From NCBI RefSeq assembly GCF_900110135.1, contig NZ_FOCO01000010.1, positions 1 through 64,000 on the forward strand: a DNA stretch of 64,000 nucleotides. Direction: 5' to 3'. The notes under the pieces were generated by a model. The model saw only the letters and a program-made list of their open reading frames with translations. It was not told where the DNA came from and ran no database searches. The position numbers were made by a program, and so were the translations under genes. This DNA comes from Pseudorhodobacter antarcticus (lineage in GTDB: Bacteria > Pseudomonadota > Alphaproteobacteria > Rhodobacterales > Rhodobacteraceae). Below are positions 8,274-16,729 of this stretch, piece by piece. Positions within the stretch are counted from its first letter, which is position 1. Every line of letters starts with the position of its first letter.

Positions 8274-9872
8274 TTAAGGCCCAATCGTGAAACATTGCAT
8301 GGCGCGGGCTTGCAGCCGCCGACAGGCCAAATCCGCCTGTTCTTGCGTCAATCCCATGTAATTTGCGTCATATCCGCCTTTGCGCTCCATCACTTTGCGC
8401 AACCCATCGCGCAACGTGGTGCTTTCGGCCAATGCGATCTGCATCAGGGTCCGTTCCGCTGTGGCGCGTGACGCATAGCGCCCCACATTCACACCCCAAT
8501 GCCGCCCGCCCGATGTGGACACCCGCGTGACCACAACCGGGGCCGCTTTTGGTGCATCCTTTGCAGGCTCTGCCGATGCCATCAGCAATTTGGCTGGGCG
8601 GCGCTGGGGGGCCGCGTCTACGGCAGGCGCACCAACCACACCCAGCGGCTTTTCAATCGTCACCACTTCGGCCCAATCGGCCGCCGCAACCTCTACCTGC
8701 TCTGGCTCTGGCGCGGGTTCGATTGCGGCCACCACGGCGGGGGCCGCCGACGCTTGCGCCACCACTTCGGGCGCCACGCCCGTCACTTGCGCCAACATGC
8801 TGGCAATATCATCCTGCATTGCCACAACCGCGTTCGCTGTGGCCGCAATTTTATCATCACTCATGGGCCGCGATTTGGGCCGGGGCGATGATTTCACCGA
8901 TGTCACCAAGCGGATCGTCTTGCCTGCACTGCGCCCTTCACCATTGCCTTGGGTGGACCCGGTGCCCACATCCAGCGTGGTATCGGCCACCACTTCGACA
9001 TCGCCGCCGGGCACATTGGCAGGCGCAGGGCGGCGCACCGCCACATTATCCTTGGCCGCGCCAAAGCCCAAATCCATCAGCCCGGCCATCTTGGCATTGC
9101 GGTGCGCAGTGGATTGCCCGCCAAAAACGGTTGCAATAATCCGCTTGTTGCCGCGTTCCGCCGATGCGGTCAGGTTGAACCCCGCCGCGGATGTGTACCC
9201 GGTCTTGATCCCATCCGCGCCCTTATAGGCGTCCAGAAACCGGCGGTTGGTGTTGCGCACCGTTGTCATCCCTGCATCGGTCGAACGCCGCGAGAAAATG
9301 TTATAATATTCGGGAAAATCATAAAACAACCGCCGCCCCAGCGTGTTCATGTCCCGCGCGGTTGACAGATGCCCGGCTTGCGTCAATCCATTCGCATTCT
9401 TAAACGTGGAACTGCGCATCCCCAGCGCCTTGGCTGTCTGGGTCATGCGGGCCGCAAACCGCGCCTCATTGCCACCCAGATGGTCGCCAATCGCCGATGC
9501 CGCATCATTGGCCGATTTCACCGCCGCCGCCCGGATCAAATACCGCAGCGCAATCTTTTGCCCTGACTTCAACCCCAACCGCGATGGCGGCTTGGACGCC
9601 GCATTTTTCGACACCGTAATCATGGTGTCCAGCGTCACCTCGCCGCGCCGAATGGCGTCAAACGCGATGTACAGCGTCAACATTTTGGTCAGCGATGCCG
9701 GGTGCAACCGCGCATCGGCGTTTTGTTCAAACAATGTCTCGCCGCTGCGGGCGTCAATCACCACCGCCGCATAAGGGGCAGAATGCCCCGCCCGAACGGA
9801 GATGCCTGCGAACAACGTCGCCAATGCTAACAATAGAAAAATTCGGGCGAATAGCCCTTTAAGCGATGCCAA
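8274..9872 (-). CDS. D-alanyl-D-alanine carboxypeptidase with SPOR domain
   Basis: This is a penicillin-binding protein of peptidase family S11 that trims the terminal D-Ala from peptidoglycan stem peptides in the periplasm. After a signal peptide (about residues 1-31) come the three active-site motifs: SLTK (Ser60, Lys63), SAN (120-122) and KTG (223-225). A long Ala/Pro-rich linker (about 300-450) leads to a C-terminal SPOR domain (about 455-532, RHWGVNVGRYASRATAERTLMQIAL), which binds denuded septal glycan and suggests a role at division sites. The length of 532 fits a DacA-type catalytic half plus SPOR. An in-frame start upstream is not needed. Confidence 0.9.
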   Translation of the reverse strand: MASLKGLFARIFLLLALATLFAGISVRAGHSAPYAAVVIDARSGETLFEQNADARLHPASLTKMLTLYIAFDAIRRGEVTLDTMITVSKNAASKPPSRLGLKSGQKIALRYLIRAAAVKSANDAASAIGDHLGGNEARFAARMTQTAKALGMRSSTFKNANGLTQAGHLSTARDMNTLGRRLFYDFPEYYNIFSRRSTDAGMTTVRNTNRRFLDAYKGADGIKTGYTSAAGFNLTASAERGNKRIIATVFGGQSTAHRNAKMAGLMDLGFGAAKDNVAVRRPAPANVPGGDVEVVADTTLDVGTGSTQGNGEGRSAGKTIRLVTSVKSSPRPKSRPMSDDKIAATANAVVAMQDDIASMLAQVTGVAPEVVAQASAAPAVVAAIEPAPEPEQVEVAAADWAEVVTIEKPLGVVGAPAVDAAPQRRPAKLLMASAEPAKDAPKAAPVVVTRVSTSGGRHWGVNVGRYASRATAERTLMQIALAESTTLRDGLRKVMERKGGYDANYMGLTQEQADLACRRLQARAMQCFTIGP

Positions 9873-10035
9873 TTCGCTGGTCCCTTTTTCTGCCTCATCA
9901 TGCCCCTATTTTTTGTGGGGCTTTTACTGCTTACGAAAACCTAGCACGGAAGCGGCCAACCGGAAAACCCCAAATTTATTGCAGTATCAATGGGTTTCGG
10001 CCCGTTCCTCATATTCAGCGGCAACTTGCCTATAT

Positions 10036-10065
10036 CTAGGGGGCGCGGGCCCCGCTATCCCCTAG
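10036..10065 (-). terminator. GC-rich hairpin downstream of the HAD phosphatase gene
   Basis: CTAGGGG (10036-10042) pairs with CCCCTAG (10059-10065), with a further GC-rich palindrome inside. It sits immediately after the stop codon of the minus-strand HAD gene. No T-run follows, so terminator activity is uncertain. Confidence 0.35.
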
Positions 10066-10779
10066 CTATTGGGGTGTGCGAATATGCAACGCCTGCAACA
10101 AAGCTGTCAGCCCCCCCAAATCGGGCAGGCTGTGAAAGCGCGGGTGGCCCAGTGGCGCCTCCGCCTCCTCCAGCGCCCAGGTGACGCCATGCGGAATATG
10201 CACGCCGTACCCGCCCAGCGCGATCACAGGCAGCACGTCCGATTTCACCGAATTGCCCACCATCACCGACCGTTCCGCAACACCGCCATGCCGCGCAAAC
10301 ACCCGCGCATAGGCATCTGGCGTTTTGTCCGACACAATTTCAACGCCGTGAAACAATTCCCCCAGCCCCGATTGCGCCAGCTTACGCTCTTGGTCCAGCA
10401 AATCGCCTTTGGTGATCAACAGCACTTGGTGGTCGGCGGCGGCCGCGATTACCGCCGCGCGGGCATGGGGCAACAATTCAATCGGATGGGCCAACATCTC
10501 GCGCCCCACTGCCAAAATCTCGGCAATCACCGGGCCTGCCACGCGGCCTTGCGTCACCTCAATCGCGGTTTCGATCATCGACAAAACGAACCCTTTGATG
10601 CCAAATCCGTAGTGCCCCAAATTGCGCCGTTCCGCCGCCAGCAGGCGTTCGCCCAGATGCTCGGGCGCGGCATAATCCGACAGCAGGTCCAAAAACCGCG
10701 CTTCGGTCAGCCGAAAAAACGCCTCATTCTGCCAAAGCGTATCATCTGCATCAAATCCAACTGTCGTGATCGCCCGCAT
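10066..10779 (-). CDS. HAD-superfamily hydrolase
   Basis: A 237-residue cytoplasmic phosphatase-like protein of the haloacid dehalogenase superfamily; the substrate is unknown. Motif I is [10 protein letters not shown] (about residues 8-17, nucleophile and acid/base Asp pair). Motif II is LLITKGD (about 120) with Thr. Motif III/IV corresponds to K of SDKTPDAY and VGNSVKSDV (about 165-185). The frame is open upstream to 10971, but that extension overlaps the divergent clpS promoter and gene. The ATG at 10779 begins directly before motif I, as is usual. Divergent from clpS with 85 bp between starts. Confidence 0.82.
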   Translation of the reverse strand: MRAITTVGFDADDTLWQNEAFFRLTEARFLDLLSDYAAPEHLGERLLAAERRNLGHYGFGIKGFVLSMIETAIEVTQGRVAGPVIAEILAVGREMLAHPIELLPHARAAVIAAAADHQVLLITKGDLLDQERKLAQSGLGELFHGVEIVSDKTPDAYARVFARHGGVAERSVMVGNSVKSDVLPVIALGGYGVHIPHGVTWALEEAEAPLGHPRFHSLPDLGGLTALLQALHIRTPQ

Positions 10780-10794
10780 CTTGCACCGCCCCTT

Positions 10795-10821
10795 TTGCCT
10801 TGGGCAGAAAAACGCTATATA
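10795..10821 (+). promoter_or_regulatory. Possible clpS promoter
   Basis: TTGCCT (10795-10800) and TATATA (10816-10821) are separated by 15 bp, slightly short for a sigma-70-type promoter. A more relaxed -35 two bases upstream would give 17 bp. It lies 44 bp upstream of the clpS GTG start and just outside the divergent HAD gene. Confidence 0.35.
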
Positions 10822-10864
10822 TGAGCGTAACGCAACAACCCGAATCCCAACGGAGCAGTCCCAA

Positions 10865-11206
10865 GTGCCGCAAAAGCCTTTCCAGATGTCTGAAAAGCCG
10901 GATGGACCCGATGGTGATGCCTCCCTGTTGACCAAGCCCAAAACCAACACCCAGCGTCCACCGATGTACAAGGTGATGATTCTGAACGACGATTACACAC
11001 CGATGGAATTTGTTGTGCATATCCTTGAACGGTTTTTTGGCCTGTCCCATGCGCAGGCGTTTGAAATTATGCTGACCGTGCATAAAAAAGGGTTGGCGGT
11101 GGTTGCGGTGTATTCGTTTGAAGTGGCCGAAACCAAAGTGGCGCAAGTCATGGATTTCGCGCGCCGCCATCAGCATCCATTGCAATGCACCATGGAAAAA
11201 GAGTAA
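10865..11206 (+). CDS. clpS: ATP-dependent Clp protease adaptor ClpS
   Basis: ClpS delivers N-degron substrates to ClpAP. The core (about residues 30-113) has the family signatures [21 protein letters not shown], with the N-end-binding NDDYT, and the C-terminal helix region. I choose the GTG at 10865 because GGAG (10852-10855) lies nine bases upstream. The ATG at 10886 has no ribosome-binding site, and the ATG-type extension to 10766 overlaps the divergent gene. clpA does not follow, unlike in many bacteria; the next gene is a methyltransferase. Confidence 0.93.
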   Translation: MPQKPFQMSEKPDGPDGDASLLTKPKTNTQRPPMYKVMILNDDYTPMEFVVHILERFFGLSHAQAFEIMLTVHKKGLAVVAVYSFEVAETKVAQVMDFARRHQHPLQCTMEKE

Positions 11207-11278
11207 GTCCGCAGGTCTGCGCTTTGCGCATCCTGTTCCCCCTATAAAAAGGATGATGGCCGTGTCTTGCGGCTGCCC

Positions 11279-12280
11279 ATGCGTTCAGATCGTTTGACTT
11301 TCGCCTTGCGCGAAAACTCCCTCAGCTTGCCCGATGCGGGCGATATTTTGGTTCTGCGCCCTGCAGGCAGCGACAATTTGTCGGCGCTGCCCAAAGCGCG
11401 GTTGACCGTGGTGCAAGGGATGCGCCCCGATTATGACGCCTTTGCGCGGCTGGGCTATAACGTCCTGCCCGACCTTCCGCAAAACCACCGTTTTGCTGCT
11501 GCACTGGTCTGCGTGCCGCGCGCCAAGGCGCAGGCCCGCGCGCTGTTGGCCGATGCCGCAAGCGCCGTGGGGCCAAAGGGGTTGATCATCGTTGACGGCC
11601 AGAAAACCGATGGCATCGACAGCCTGTTGCGCGATTTGCGCCAGCGGTTCACCCTGTCCGATACGGTCGCCAAGGCGCATGGCAAACTGGCGACCTTTCA
11701 GCCCGGCGATGATCTGATGGTCGATTGGCGCGCCAAACCGCTGCAGCTTGATGGCGGGTTTCAAACCCTGCCCGGCGTGTTTTCCGCCGATGGTCCAGAT
11801 GCAGGCTCCGCCTTGCTGGCCAGCCATTTCCCCGAAAAACTGGGCAATCGCATCATTGATCTGGGTGCGGGCTGGGGCTACCTCGCCCATGCCGCCTTGC
11901 AGAACGCCGCCGTCAAAGAGGTGCATCTGGTAGAGGCAGAGGCGTCTGCCCTAACTTGCGCCCGCGCCGCGATCACCGACCCGCGCGCGCAGTTTCACTG
12001 GGCCGATGCCACCAGCTTCAAACTTGATCGCGGCGTGGATACGGTGATTTGCAACCCGCCGTTCCACACCGCCCGCGACCCCGATCCGGCCTTGGGCGAG
12101 GCGTTTATCCGCGCCGCTGCCCGCCTGTTGGCCCCGCACGGCACCTTGTGGTTGGTGTCCAACCGCCACCTGCCCTATGCGCGCACCATCGCCACCCTGT
12201 TTCGCGAGGTAGAGGAGTTGGGCACAGATCCGCGTTTCCGCATCACCCGCGCCGCCCGCCCCCACCGCGCCATTCCCTAA
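11279..12280 (+). CDS. Class I methyltransferase, RsmC-like
   Basis: A 333-residue protein related to RsmC/RlmG, which methylate guanine in rRNA. It has the typical two-domain layout: an N-terminal degenerate methyltransferase-like half (to about residue 150) and a C-terminal SAM-binding half with IIDLGAGWGYLA (about 192-203, motif I) and NPPFH (about 259-263, motif IV, base-flipping N6/N2-type). The exact target, probably G1207 of 16S rRNA or an equivalent, is inferred. The ATG at 11279 is chosen; a TTG at 11267 is also in frame. The SDR gene follows after 15 bp, so the two are likely co-transcribed. Confidence 0.83.
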   Translation: MRSDRLTFALRENSLSLPDAGDILVLRPAGSDNLSALPKARLTVVQGMRPDYDAFARLGYNVLPDLPQNHRFAAALVCVPRAKAQARALLADAASAVGPKGLIIVDGQKTDGIDSLLRDLRQRFTLSDTVAKAHGKLATFQPGDDLMVDWRAKPLQLDGGFQTLPGVFSADGPDAGSALLASHFPEKLGNRIIDLGAGWGYLAHAALQNAAVKEVHLVEAEASALTCARAAITDPRAQFHWADATSFKLDRGVDTVICNPPFHTARDPDPALGEAFIRAAARLLAPHGTLWLVSNRHLPYARTIATLFREVEELGTDPRFRITRAARPHRAIP

Positions 12281-12295
12281 CCCAAAGGACCGCCC

Positions 12296-13117
12296 ATGTC
12301 GTTTTCCCTAACCGGCAAAACTGCCATCGTCACCGGCTCCGCCGCTGGCATCGGCCTGTCCATCGCCCGCCATTTTCTGGCCAAAGGGGCGAACGTCATG
12401 TTCGCGGATGTGGATGAGGTCCGCTTGGAAAACGAATGTTCGGTAGAGGCGCGGGCCGAAGGCGCTTTGCGCTATTTCGGCGGTGATCTGCGTGAAAAAC
12501 TGACCATCAACAACCTGTTGTCCGCCACCATCGACGCCTTTGACCGGGTGGATATCTTGGTCAACGCGTCACGCAAAATGGTCCCTTCCGATCCCCTGAA
12601 CCCCGACGAGGATGCGGTGGAACAAATGTGGCAGCAAAACCTGCTGACCAGTCTGCGCCTGTCGCAAATGACCGCCAAACGCATGATATTGCAGGCGGAA
12701 AAACAGGCGGAAACCTCGGGGGAACCCGATGGGGTGATCGGCTCCATCATCAATCTGTCGTCCATCGCCGCGCGCCACACGCAGCCGCAACTGCTTGGTT
12801 ATTCCATTTCCTGTGCGGCGGTCGAACAAATGACGCGCTCGCTGTCCGTGGCGCTGGCCCCGCACCGTATTCGCGTCAACGCGGTGTCGTTCGGCTCCGT
12901 CCTCAGCGACAGTTTGCAAGCGGCGATCAAGGAAAACCCCGATTACCGCGATGCCATCACCGCCGCCACGCCGCTGGGCCGCATTGCCGCCGCCGATGAA
13001 TTGGCCGAAACCGTGCAATATCTTGCGTCCGATGCCTCTGCCTTTATGACCGGGCAAATCATCACGCTGGATGGTGGGCGCGGGTTGATCGACGCGGTAA
13101 ACGCCCCCGCCCACTAA
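12296..13117 (+). CDS. Atypical short-chain dehydrogenase/reductase lacking YxxxK lysine
   Basis: The 273-residue protein has an SDR fold: TGSAAGIG cofactor motif (about residues 14-21), Ser of INLSSIAA, and the C-terminal GQIITLDGG. The usual NNAG is replaced by NASR, and the catalytic YxxxK reads YSISC, so the lysine that lowers the tyrosine pKa is cysteine. In classical SDRs that Lys is essential, so this copy may be non-catalytic, use a modified mechanism, or serve as a binding protein. Upstream is the RsmC-like gene (15-bp gap), suggesting one transcript. A lipoprotein gene converges with a 1-bp gap. Confidence 0.85.
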   Translation: MSFSLTGKTAIVTGSAAGIGLSIARHFLAKGANVMFADVDEVRLENECSVEARAEGALRYFGGDLREKLTINNLLSATIDAFDRVDILVNASRKMVPSDPLNPDEDAVEQMWQQNLLTSLRLSQMTAKRMILQAEKQAETSGEPDGVIGSIINLSSIAARHTQPQLLGYSISCAAVEQMTRSLSVALAPHRIRVNAVSFGSVLSDSLQAAIKENPDYRDAITAATPLGRIAAADELAETVQYLASDASAFMTGQIITLDGGRGLIDAVNAPAH

Positions 13118-13118
13118 C

Positions 13119-13520
13119 CTATTTCGGGTGTTGCGCCTTGCAACTGGCCACATCGCGCACCGCCGCGCGTTCCAGTTCCGCGCGTTTTTTGCGCATTTCC
13201 GCCAGCTTCACGCGTTCATCCGCTAGGTTGATCGCTTGGGGCCGGGTTTCGGTGTAATATTGGTCGTCCATGCACATTTGCGCCGATTGTGCGGGGCTGG
13301 TCGCGGTCGCTGCCTGCGCAGGCACGCACACGACCCACACGGTCCGGCTTCTTTGCACCTCCACATAGGCAAAGCCGCGGTCGATATTGCCCTGCGTCTC
13401 AGTGATCAAGCGGTCCAAAATCCGCGCGTCGCGGGTGGCGCTGGCAATGCAGCGTTCCTGCGGCGTGCCGCAGCCTGCCAACAGGGCCAATCCCAAAACC
13501 ATCAAGCCCAAACGTCCCAT
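13119..13520 (-). CDS. Small lipoprotein of unknown function
   Basis: A 133-residue predicted lipoprotein: MGRLGLMVLGLALLAGC has a lipobox (LAGC), followed by a mature part rich in charged residues. A cysteine-bearing segment (GTPQERCIASATRDARILDRLI) and a C-terminal coiled-coil-like helix (LADERVKLAEMRKKRAELERAAV) are visible. I recall similar small proteins widely in Rhodobacterales, without known function. An ORF start at 13538 (MVLGADMG) is possible, but the ATG at 13520 gives a clean signal peptide with a G-rich upstream element. Confidence 0.7.
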   Translation of the reverse strand: MGRLGLMVLGLALLAGCGTPQERCIASATRDARILDRLITETQGNIDRGFAYVEVQRSRTVWVVCVPAQAATATSPAQSAQMCMDDQYYTETRPQAINLADERVKLAEMRKKRAELERAAVRDVASCKAQHPK

Positions 13521-13674
13521 ATCAGCCCCCAAAACCATTTCCCAACCCTAACGCAAGCCAAGCGCCCCCACCATCCCCTCCTCACAACGCTGTGTAACAC
13601 TGCGCGGCGCTAAGGGGCTTTTCGTACCCCGCACTTCTGCTACATAGAACGCACACAGCAAGGGAATGGATGTC

Positions 13675-14388
13675 ATGCGGCTGATCGGATTACTTTTGGG
13701 GCTAACCTTGCTGGCAGGCTGCGTGGTCCCCGCGCAAACACCCCAATCCCAAACCCGCCCCGCACAATCGGCCGCCCCAGCGCAAACTCTGCCGCCCGCC
13801 ACCGTCGCGCGCAATTTCGTCAGCGCGGTCGATGCGGTCGAACCCGTGGCCGAGGCGTTTTGCCGCGCGCGCACCCGCAACCAAAACTGCGATTTCCAAA
13901 TCGTGGTGGATGATCGCCCAAATCAAGCCGCCAACGCGTTTCAAACGCTGGATGCGAATGGCCGCCCCATCCTTGGCTTCAACCTTGCGCTGATCGCCGA
14001 TGCCCGCAACATCGACGAAATCGCCTTTGTCATGGGCCATGAGGCGGCGCACCACATCCTTGGCCACATCCCCCAGCAACAAAAAAGTGCGACCAGCGGC
14101 GCGCTGCTTGCAGGCATCTTGGTCGCGGTTGGCGGCGGCGGCGAGGCGGCGGTCCAACAGGCCCAGCGCATGGGGGCCACGGTCGGCGCGCGCCGCTTTT
14201 CCAAAGGTTTTGAACTGGAGGCAGACGCGCTTGGCGCCGAAATCACCCAGCGCGCCGGGTTTAACGCCTTGCGCGGGGCCGCGTTTTTTGACCGTCTGCC
14301 CGATCCCGGCGATCAATTCCTTGGCAGCCACCCGCCCAACGCCGCGCGCCGTGAAACGGTACAGCGCGTGGTCAGCGGGCTGCGCTAA
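13675..14388 (+). CDS. M48-family metalloprotease, lipoprotein
   Basis: The 237-residue protein starts with a lipoprotein signal (MRLIGLLLGLTLLAGC). It has the zinc motif HEAAHH (His122, Glu123, His126) and the third zinc ligand in ELEADALGAEI (about residues 181-191), as in BepA/LoiP-type M48 peptidases. These act in outer-membrane protein quality control on the periplasmic face. There are no TPR repeats, so it is the short LoiP-like form. The ATG at 13675 is preferred over 13666, because the purine stretch AGGGA then has normal spacing. Divergent from the small lipoprotein gene. Confidence 0.87.
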   Translation: MRLIGLLLGLTLLAGCVVPAQTPQSQTRPAQSAAPAQTLPPATVARNFVSAVDAVEPVAEAFCRARTRNQNCDFQIVVDDRPNQAANAFQTLDANGRPILGFNLALIADARNIDEIAFVMGHEAAHHILGHIPQQQKSATSGALLAGILVAVGGGGEAAVQQAQRMGATVGARRFSKGFELEADALGAEITQRAGFNALRGAAFFDRLPDPGDQFLGSHPPNAARRETVQRVVSGLR

Positions 14389-14469
14389 CCGCCCCTGCCC
14401 CGCGCCACACCGCCCTTGCCAGCCCGCCCCCCAACGGCCAAGCTGGCTCAAAGGCAAAAGGGGATTGCG

Positions 14470-15738
14470 ATGATTTCCAAATGGCGGCTGTTTTTGAAAG
14501 ACTCGCTGCAAAAGCTGTGGGTCGTGGCGCTGCTTTACGCCGTGCTGGCGCTGGTCACCAATCTGGCGGCCACCATGATCGGGCCGCTGTTGCCCCAAGG
14601 TTTGGGCGGGTTGCTGGGCGCAGGCGCGGTTGAGGCGGTTCTGACCATCCTTGCGTCATCCATGCTCACGGTGGTCACCTTTTCGCTGGGCATTATGGTG
14701 TCATCCCTGACCGGGGCCGCCGCCGCTGTCACCCCGCGCGCAATTGCGCTGCTCAAGGCGGACCGCACCACCCAGCGCGTGCTGGCCACCTTCCTTGGGT
14801 CCTTTCTGTACAGCTTGATCGGCATTGTCGCGCTAAAGGCGGGGGTGTTGACCGACAATGACCGCCTTGTGCTGTTTGCTGTGACCATCGCCGTTATCTT
14901 GATCGTGGTCGCAGCGATTTTGCGCTGGATTGACCACCTTACGGTGTTTGGCCTGATGACCGATTCCATCGACAAGGTCGAAACCGCCACCGAACGCGCC
15001 ATCGCCGAACGCATCAACGCGCCCTATCTGGGCGGCCACCGCCACGCAGGCCCGCCGCCGCCCGCCGCCCATGCGGTCTATCCCGCGACCATCGGTTATA
15101 TCCGTTATATCCACATGCAAGCGCTGCAAAATTGCGCGGCCGATATGGATTGCCAGATCTACCTTAACGCCCTGCCCGGCAGCTTTGTACATCCCGGTTG
15201 CCCGCTTTTGCACCTGCTTGGTGATTTGCCCGATCATAGCCGCCATATCCTGAACGCCTTTACCATCACCGACACCCGCAGCTTTGACCAAGACCCGCGT
15301 TTTGGCCTGTCCGTCATGGCCGAAATCGCCGAACGCGCGCTGTCGCCCGCCGTCAATGACCCCGGCACCGCGATTGATGTGTTGGGCCGCGCTGTGCGTT
15401 TGCTGGCCCCCTTGGCCGCACCGCGTGCCGCCAGCCTGTCCTTTTCGCGGCTGTGGGTTCCGCCCATTGCATTGGCCGATATGTTCGATGATGTGTTCCC
15501 CCCCGTTGCGCGCGATGGGGCGGGGTTGTTTGCCGTGCAAATGCGGTTGCAAAAGGCGCTGCTGGCGCTGTCCCAGATCAACCCGGTGTTTTTCGGCAAA
15601 ACCGCTTATGTGCAATCGCAACAGGCGCTTGCGCGTTGCACGCCGCAGTTGATGGCGCATGAAATTGACGCGATCACCACGATCGGCGCCCAGATCGCAG
15701 ACACCGCTGGCCCGCATCCCACACCCAAATCAATTTAA
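14470..15738 (+). CDS. DUF2254 membrane protein
   Basis: A 422-residue protein matching the DUF2254 family. It has a short cytoplasmic start, four hydrophobic helices in the first 170 residues (for example LWVVALLYAVLALVTNLAATM and VLFAVTIAVILIVVAAIL) and a large soluble C-terminal part with the family-like ALSPAVNDPGTAIDVLGR (about residues 292-309). The function is unknown. The helix arrangement resembles a small channel-like or sensor module, but nothing in the sequence proves that. AAGGGGA upstream of the ATG at 14470 supports this start rather than the open-frame start at 14416. Confidence 0.83.
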   Translation: MISKWRLFLKDSLQKLWVVALLYAVLALVTNLAATMIGPLLPQGLGGLLGAGAVEAVLTILASSMLTVVTFSLGIMVSSLTGAAAAVTPRAIALLKADRTTQRVLATFLGSFLYSLIGIVALKAGVLTDNDRLVLFAVTIAVILIVVAAILRWIDHLTVFGLMTDSIDKVETATERAIAERINAPYLGGHRHAGPPPPAAHAVYPATIGYIRYIHMQALQNCAADMDCQIYLNALPGSFVHPGCPLLHLLGDLPDHSRHILNAFTITDTRSFDQDPRFGLSVMAEIAERALSPAVNDPGTAIDVLGRAVRLLAPLAAPRAASLSFSRLWVPPIALADMFDDVFPPVARDGAGLFAVQMRLQKALLALSQINPVFFGKTAYVQSQQALARCTPQLMAHEIDAITTIGAQIADTAGPHPTPKSI

Positions 15739-15818
15739 CCCCCGCATTTGATCTGCGTCAAAGCGGCGCAGGCGCGCGTGCCCCATGCTGACCCCAGAAC
15801 GCATAAAGGGAACGCACC

Positions 15819-16088
15819 ATGATCGGATATGTAGACGCGCCTGTAACTTGGGGTTTGGTCCGTGGCATGGCCCGGCGTGCCGGGGTCGATGTGCCCCGCG
15901 CTGTGATGGATGGCTGGATGACCCGCGCCGATCTGGCCAAAATCGTCGCCCGCTGTCAAACCGGCGATTGCGCCAAAAGCTGCATGGATGTGCTGGCACA
16001 CCCCAGCACGGCCAACCAATCCCCACCCGCCTTTTGCGCCATCCGCGCCGAGCTGGAGGCGCTGGCCCCCGAAACACCCGCGCATTGA
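15819..16088 (+). CDS. DUF6455 family protein
   Basis: An 89-residue soluble protein with a small four-cysteine core: RCQTGDCAKSCMDVLAH contains three closely spaced cysteines and a fourth lies in FCAIRAEL. This matches the DUF6455 family, which I associate with Rhodobacterales, and the pattern suggests bound metal or disulfides. AAAGGGA precedes the ATG at 15819. A strong hairpin with a T-run follows the gene. Function unknown. Confidence 0.75.
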   Translation: MIGYVDAPVTWGLVRGMARRAGVDVPRAVMDGWMTRADLAKIVARCQTGDCAKSCMDVLAHPSTANQSPPAFCAIRAELEALAPETPAH

Positions 16089-16098
16089 TAAAGGTATC

Positions 16099-16132
16099 GG
16101 GCTAGGGCATCCCCCCCCACCTAGCCCTTTTT
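16099..16132 (+). terminator. Rho-independent terminator after the DUF6455 gene
   Basis: GGGCTAGG (16099-16106) pairs with CCTAGCCC (16120-16127) and is followed by TTTTT (16128-16132). It lies 11 bp after the stop of the plus-strand gene and overlaps the end of plsY on the other strand, where no T-run is present. Confidence 0.8.
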
Positions 16133-16729
16133 GCCAATCCGCGGTTCAGTGCCCGCGCGGATACGCCTGATATTCTCGGCATGCCGCCAATAGACCATCA
16201 GCGTCAACACCACGCACAGCGCCACCATATCGCCATGCCCAAACATCAACATCCACAGCGCAGCAGAGGCCGCAGCAACCAATGCGGCCAGCGACGATAT
16301 GCGCCCCAGTGCCGCCACCGCCAACCATGTACCGCAGGCCGCCAACCCCACAGGCCAGGCCAGCGCCAACAGCGTGCCAAGGAATGTCGCCACCCCTTTG
16401 CCGCCGCGAAACCCCGACCACACCGGGAACAAATGCCCGAAAAACGCCGCAAACCCCGCCAATTGCGCAGCATCCGGCCCGACAATCGCGCGCGCGATCA
16501 ACACCGCAATCCCGCCTTTGCCCGCATCCAAAATCAACGTGGCCGCCGCAGCCCCCTTGTTGCCCGTGCGCAAAACATTGGTCGCCCCGATGTTGCCCGA
16601 CCCAATCGCGCGCAAATCCCCAAGGCCCAAGCCGCGGGTAATCACCACCCCAAACGGGATCGACCCCAGCAGATAGGCCAGCACGGCCACCACCGCCAAA
16701 ACCATCGGCGCGCTTGTGATCTCAGGCAT
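16121..16729 (-). CDS. plsY: Glycerol-3-phosphate acyltransferase PlsY
   Basis: PlsY transfers the acyl group from acyl-phosphate to glycerol 3-phosphate, the first step of membrane phospholipid synthesis. The 202-residue integral membrane protein has the three conserved loops: GSIPFGVVITRGLG with SGNIGATNVLR (about residues 22-53), GFRGGKGVATFLGT (about 110-123), and HAENIRRIRAGTEPRIG at the C-terminus. The ATG at 16729 overlaps the end of the pyrC-like gene by 8 bp, so the two are translationally linked. It is the last gene of the pyrB operon, a layout I recall from other Rhodobacterales. Confidence 0.93.
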   Translation of the reverse strand: MPEITSAPMVLAVVAVLAYLLGSIPFGVVITRGLGLGDLRAIGSGNIGATNVLRTGNKGAAAATLILDAGKGGIAVLIARAIVGPDAAQLAGFAAFFGHLFPVWSGFRGGKGVATFLGTLLALAWPVGLAACGTWLAVAALGRISSLAALVAAASAALWMLMFGHGDMVALCVVLTLMVYWRHAENIRRIRAGTEPRIGKKG

